Of a stretch of DNA of 64,000 nucleotides, positions 60,965 to 64,000 are shown in pieces. The DNA is from Syntrophorhabdaceae bacterium (GTDB taxonomy: Bacteria > Desulfobacterota > Syntrophorhabdia > Syntrophorhabdales > Syntrophorhabdaceae). The stretch is taken from assembly GCA_028698615.1 (NCBI GenBank), contig JAQVWF010000014.1, positions 1 through 64,000 of the forward strand. Reading direction: 5' to 3'. Numbering within the stretch: position 1 is the stretch's first letter; every line of letters starts with the position of its first letter. A model generated the notes under the pieces. It worked only from the letters and a program-made list of their open reading frames with translations. It had not been told where the DNA came from and ran no database searches. Position numbers and translations under genes: made by a program.

Positions 60965-61969
60965 TTGTTGGACGAGAAAACTGATGAAGGATTGCTGCGG
61001 CTGTCCTTCGATGATATAAACGTGGCAAGAAGCCTCTTCGGGCCGCGGGAAGAAAACATCAAATATCTGAAGAAATACTTCAATATCAAGGCCAGTATTC
61101 GGGGCAATCACCTCACCCTTATAGGAGGCAAGAAGGATATTGAAGACGCAGGGAAGGCGATAAACGAGCTTCACGGCATCGTGAAAAAGGGTTTTGCCGT
61201 GGGTGTCTCCGATATCGACCACGCTGTAAGGTTTGTCATCAATGCCCACGAAACCGGCGGCGACATCGAAAAGGACCAGATATACATCGCCGGTTCCAAG
61301 AAGCTTATTACGCCCAAGAGCGCCAACCAGAAGCAGTATGTTCACGCGATGAAGAAATACGATGTCGTCATCGCCATCGGTTCGGCGGGCACCGGCAAGA
61401 CGTACCTGGCAATGGCGATGGCCCTGGGCGCCTATTACAGGCGCGAGGTATCGCGGATCATCCTGACGCGCCCCGCCATAGAGGCGGGGGAAAAACTGGG
61501 ATACCTGCCCGGCACGATGTACGAGAAGGTCAATCCCTATCTGAGGCCTCTTTATGACGCGCTCTACGATATGGTCGACATGGACCGGGCCACAAGGCTT
61601 ATCGAAAGAGGGGTCATCGAGATCGCCCCGCTGGCGTTCATGCGCGGCAGAACGCTCAACGACGCCTTCATCATCCTCGACGAAGCGCAGAACACAGCCT
61701 CGGAACAAATGAAAATGTTCCTGACGAGACTCGGTTTTTCATCGAAGACGGTCATCACCGGCGATATCACCCAGATCGACCTTGCCGACAAGAAAACAAG
61801 CGGTCTCGTGGAGGTGAGGGGGATTCTGAGGGGCGTCAAGGGGATCAAATTCGTCTACTTTACCGAAAAGGATGTCGTGCGCCATCCCCTGGTGCAGAAA
61901 ATAATCAAGGCCTATGAAGCACGACGACTGGAATTGGAGGAGTCCAAAAATGCAGAACGGAAAGGATAA
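60965..61969 (+). CDS. phoH: PhoH-like ATPase
   Basis: A 334-residue protein starting at TTG 60965 (or TTG 60968) after GGAGAAAGAGAGG. An N-terminal KH-like part (FGPREENIKYLKKYF) precedes the ATPase: Walker A GSAGTGKTYLAMAMA, TRPAIEAGEKLGYLPG, EIAPLAFMRGRTLNDAFIILDEAQN as Walker B, and TGDITQIDL. PhoH proteins are RNA-related ATPases and precede ybeY in many genomes, as here. It overlaps pgpH by 20 bp. Confidence 0.93.
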   Translation: MLDEKTDEGLLRLSFDDINVARSLFGPREENIKYLKKYFNIKASIRGNHLTLIGGKKDIEDAGKAINELHGIVKKGFAVGVSDIDHAVRFVINAHETGGDIEKDQIYIAGSKKLITPKSANQKQYVHAMKKYDVVIAIGSAGTGKTYLAMAMALGAYYRREVSRIILTRPAIEAGEKLGYLPGTMYEKVNPYLRPLYDALYDMVDMDRATRLIERGVIEIAPLAFMRGRTLNDAFIILDEAQNTASEQMKMFLTRLGFSSKTVITGDITQIDLADKKTSGLVEVRGILRGVKGIKFVYFTEKDVVRHPLVQKIIKAYEARRLELEESKNAERKG

Positions 61970-63683
61970 ACCTCCTTCGTACCGCCACTACGGGAAATTG
62001 CTCATTCTCGTCTGCCTCGCCGTGGCGCTGGCGCTCATAGTCAGCATAAAGAACCCTTTCTTCACCGCTGAATATCAGCTTGGCGATATAGCGAGGGAGA
62101 ACCTCAGGGCTCCCATGGATTTTTCCGTACCCGGCACGGACGCCACGGTGAAGAAGGGCGAGGTCATCGTACGGGAGGGCGAGCGGATCAACGCCGACCA
62201 TTTCAGCAAGATCGCCGTATACAACACACTGGACAGGCGTGAGGTCTTTGCGGTCAAGAGATTCATCGCCGTTTTCATCCTTCTCGTTCTGCTCATAGCG
62301 ATTCTCTATGAGTATTCGGAAAAGAACATAAAAAAGTTCTACCTGTCGAAGAAAGACCTCATCTTTTGTTCTGTTTTCATGGTCTTCTGTGTGCTTCTCG
62401 TAAAATCTTTCCACCTGATCTTTGAGAGTTATGCCCAGAGCCGCATTGAAGACCTCTTCTATATCATTCCCGTTTTCGTTTTCGCGATGGTGGTGCGCAT
62501 CGTTCTCTTTTCGGAGATAGCCCTCATTTTCTCCCTCGTTTATGCAGCCACGCTGGCATTCTCTTTCAACTACAGTCTCCGCATTTTCCTTTACACCCTG
62601 GCCGGGTCCATAGTGGGCGCATTTTTCTCGGGCAAGTGCGAGAACCGCAATACTATCCTCAAGGCGGGCATATACACGGCTTTCTTGATGTGCCTCTTTA
62701 TGCTTGCCGGCGACGTTTTCACAAGTCGGTCGTCTGGAAGCATTCCCCTCAGGGTGGCCTTCGTGCTCGTCAACGGCATTGCCGGCAGTTTCATAGTCCT
62801 CGGGCTTTTGCCCGTCATTGAAAGCGTTTTCGATTACACGACGGACATCAAACTTCTGGAGCTTGCCAACCTCGAGCATCCCCTGCTGGGAGACATGATG
62901 CTCAATGCGCCGGGGACGTACCACCACAGCATCGTTGTCGGCAATCTCTCAAAGGCGGCTGCGGAGGCTATCGGCGCCCACCCTCTCCTGACACGTGTTG
63001 CCGCGTACTACCATGATATAGGGAAATTGAAGATGCCCCATTATTATATCGAGAACCGGACCGGTTCCGAGGACGCCCATGCAGGCATTACCGCGAATAT
63101 GAGCGCCCTCATCATAATGTCTCACGTGAAAGAGGGGGTGGAACTGGCGAAGGAGTACAGACTGGGAAGCAGGCTGACAGGCATCATCCAGGAGCACCAC
63201 GGCACCAGTCTGACGAGCTTTTTTTACACCAAGGCCAAGGGAAAGGAAGATCCGTTGCTCCACGTGATCGAGGAAAAGGACTTCCGCTATCCCGGTCCGA
63301 AGCCGCAGACGAAGGAGGCGGGTATCATCATGCTCGCCGATGCCGTCGAAGCCGCATCCCGGGTCCTTGAAGACCCTACGCCCAAGAGGATCGAGAACCA
63401 TGTTCAGCGCATCATAGAGGACATATTCCTTGACGGCCAGCTCAACGAGTGCGAGCTGACCCTTAAGGACCTCCACGCGATTCGGAAAAGCTTTATCGCG
63501 ATCCTCATCGGCATCTTTCATCATCGCATCGAATACCCTGAAAGGACACAAAATGGCGGTTCTGATAAAAAACTCCCAAAGGTTGATGAAGCTCAATCGA
63601 AAAGCGATCGACAAGGTAACAAGGGAACTACTGGCCTTTTTAAGGATTCAGAACAGGGACCTGAGCATACTGCTGGTGGATGA
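61950..63683 (+). CDS. pgpH: 7TM-HD cyclic-di-AMP phosphodiesterase (PgpH-like)
   Basis: A 577-residue protein. One N-terminal helix, a short extracytoplasmic segment (about residues 35-105; the Firmicute form is much longer), then about seven helices and a cytosolic HD domain: APGTYHHSIVVGNLSKAA, YYHDIGKLKMPHYYIEN, QEHHGTSL and MLADAVEAASR. The HD domain hydrolyses c-di-AMP to pApA in known members. ATG 61950 has GGAGGAG upstream. The last 44 residues, after EYPER, read through the start of ybeY in another frame. Confidence 0.85.
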   Translation: MQNGKDKPPSYRHYGKLLILVCLAVALALIVSIKNPFFTAEYQLGDIARENLRAPMDFSVPGTDATVKKGEVIVREGERINADHFSKIAVYNTLDRREVFAVKRFIAVFILLVLLIAILYEYSEKNIKKFYLSKKDLIFCSVFMVFCVLLVKSFHLIFESYAQSRIEDLFYIIPVFVFAMVVRIVLFSEIALIFSLVYAATLAFSFNYSLRIFLYTLAGSIVGAFFSGKCENRNTILKAGIYTAFLMCLFMLAGDVFTSRSSGSIPLRVAFVLVNGIAGSFIVLGLLPVIESVFDYTTDIKLLELANLEHPLLGDMMLNAPGTYHHSIVVGNLSKAAAEAIGAHPLLTRVAAYYHDIGKLKMPHYYIENRTGSEDAHAGITANMSALIIMSHVKEGVELAKEYRLGSRLTGIIQEHHGTSLTSFFYTKAKGKEDPLLHVIEEKDFRYPGPKPQTKEAGIIMLADAVEAASRVLEDPTPKRIENHVQRIIEDIFLDGQLNECELTLKDLHAIRKSFIAILIGIFHHRIEYPERTQNGGSDKKLPKVDEAQSKSDRQGNKGTTGLFKDSEQGPEHTAGG

Positions 63684-64000
63684 CGGGAAGATCGCCCTCA
63701 TGAACAGGGATCTTTTCGGAAAAGACCGGCCGACGAACGTTATCTCCTTCTCCTATCTTGACGGAATGCCCGGAGAGGCCATCGGGGACATCATCATTTC
63801 CGTGGAACGCGCCCGCGATGAGGCCCGCGAGGCGGGTATCCCCTTTTATGAAAGGTTCTTCAGCCTCATTGTCCATGGTCTGGTCCACATCATGGGTTAC
63901 GACCACGTAAGCGGGCCCTCAGAGGCGAGGAAGATGCGCTACCGCGAAAAAAAGCTCATGGGGGTTGTCCTCGAGCATCCCGTCTACCTGGCGCTTGTCG
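63553..64000 (+). CDS. ybeY: Endoribonuclease YbeY (partial, runs off the window)
   Basis: At least 149 residues from ATG 63553 (AAAGGA upstream). It has the YbeY core: LSILLVDDGKIALMNRDLFGKDRPTNVISFSY, GDIIISVERARDEA and the zinc-site HGLVHIMGYDH. It matures 16S rRNA and acts in ribosome quality control. The start lies 131 bp inside the end of pgpH in a different frame. The C-terminus is missing. Confidence 0.85.
   Translation, partial: MAVLIKNSQRLMKLNRKAIDKVTRELLAFLRIQNRDLSILLVDDGKIALMNRDLFGKDRPTNVISFSYLDGMPGEAIGDIIISVERARDEAREAGIPFYERFFSLIVHGLVHIMGYDHVSGPSEARKMRYREKKLMGVVLEHPVYLALV

Noticed and set aside
1-64000. CRISPR arrays, insertion sequences, prophage, rRNA and tRNA genes
   Set aside because: Reading all gaps, I found no regularly spaced repeats, transposase or integrase motifs, phage genes, or tRNA-like cloverleaf signals.

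Overview
The window is a GC-rich, tightly packed chromosomal segment of a Gram-negative, anaerobic-type bacterium. The gene content fits a deltaproteobacterial (Desulfobacterota-like, perhaps syntrophic) lineage. Outer-membrane biogenesis genes (LpxC, LolA, Tol-like genes, a YdbH-like bridge protein) mark it as diderm. A flavodiiron protein start, pyruvate phosphate dikinase, a CooC-type nickel ATPase, an AmmeMemoRadiSam operon and a UGA-encoded selenoprotein point to an anaerobe. The species assignment is inference. I see no prophage, transposase, CRISPR array, rRNA or tRNA.

Layout. 1-69 is the start of a flavodiiron protein (minus). 317-715 is a small Cys-rich protein. 899-6259 is a minus-strand operon: an exported-looking radical SAM enzyme, a MEMO-AMMECR1 fusion, a small protein, an M29 aminopeptidase and an MFS transporter. 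6316-8583 is a membrane protein with a degenerate spermidine-synthase domain. 8735-13192 (plus) holds an exported OB-fold-like protein, a YdbH-like protein, a DUF1318 lipoprotein and a TPR protein. 13284-18615 (minus) holds a DUF5661-like protein, Kup, TrmO and a copper P-type ATPase. 18772-23901 is one giant multi-PAS hybrid histidine kinase. 24184-29979 is glyQ-glyS-ppdK. 30226-35720 (plus) holds Dus, lipoproteins, LepA and HemW. 35721-36029 is an AT-rich gap holding a probable independent structured RNA. 36030-39735 is tolQ-tolR-tonB/tolA-uppP, a small ORF and an Fe-S-free MutY-like glycosylase. 39720-43538 includes a HesB-like selenoprotein and a YbgA-DUF523 protein. 42408-46737 is an AttEFGH-type ABC exporter with its lipocalin. 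46855-48620 is a dehydrogenase and NudC. 49649-52411 is hrcA-grpE-dnaJ without dnaK, followed by htpG. 54624-58934 is cooC, plsC, ftsK and lolA. 58962-60203 is a response-regulator receiver fused to LpxC. 60965-64000 is phoH, pgpH and ybeY (cut by the window end).

Themes. Envelope construction dominates: LpxC, LolA, PlsC, UppP, Tol, YdbH/DUF1318 and AttEFGH. The most unusual items are: (i) the REC-LpxC fusion, which implies phospho-control of lipid A synthesis; (ii) the HesB-like gene read through an in-frame TGA; (iii) a promoter-RNA-terminator unit upstream of tolQ with a long closing stem; (iv) at least seven genes whose predicted transcription start falls on or within a few bases of the start codon, suggesting widespread leaderless mRNAs; and (v) several families of short-word inverted repeats placed at gene ends.
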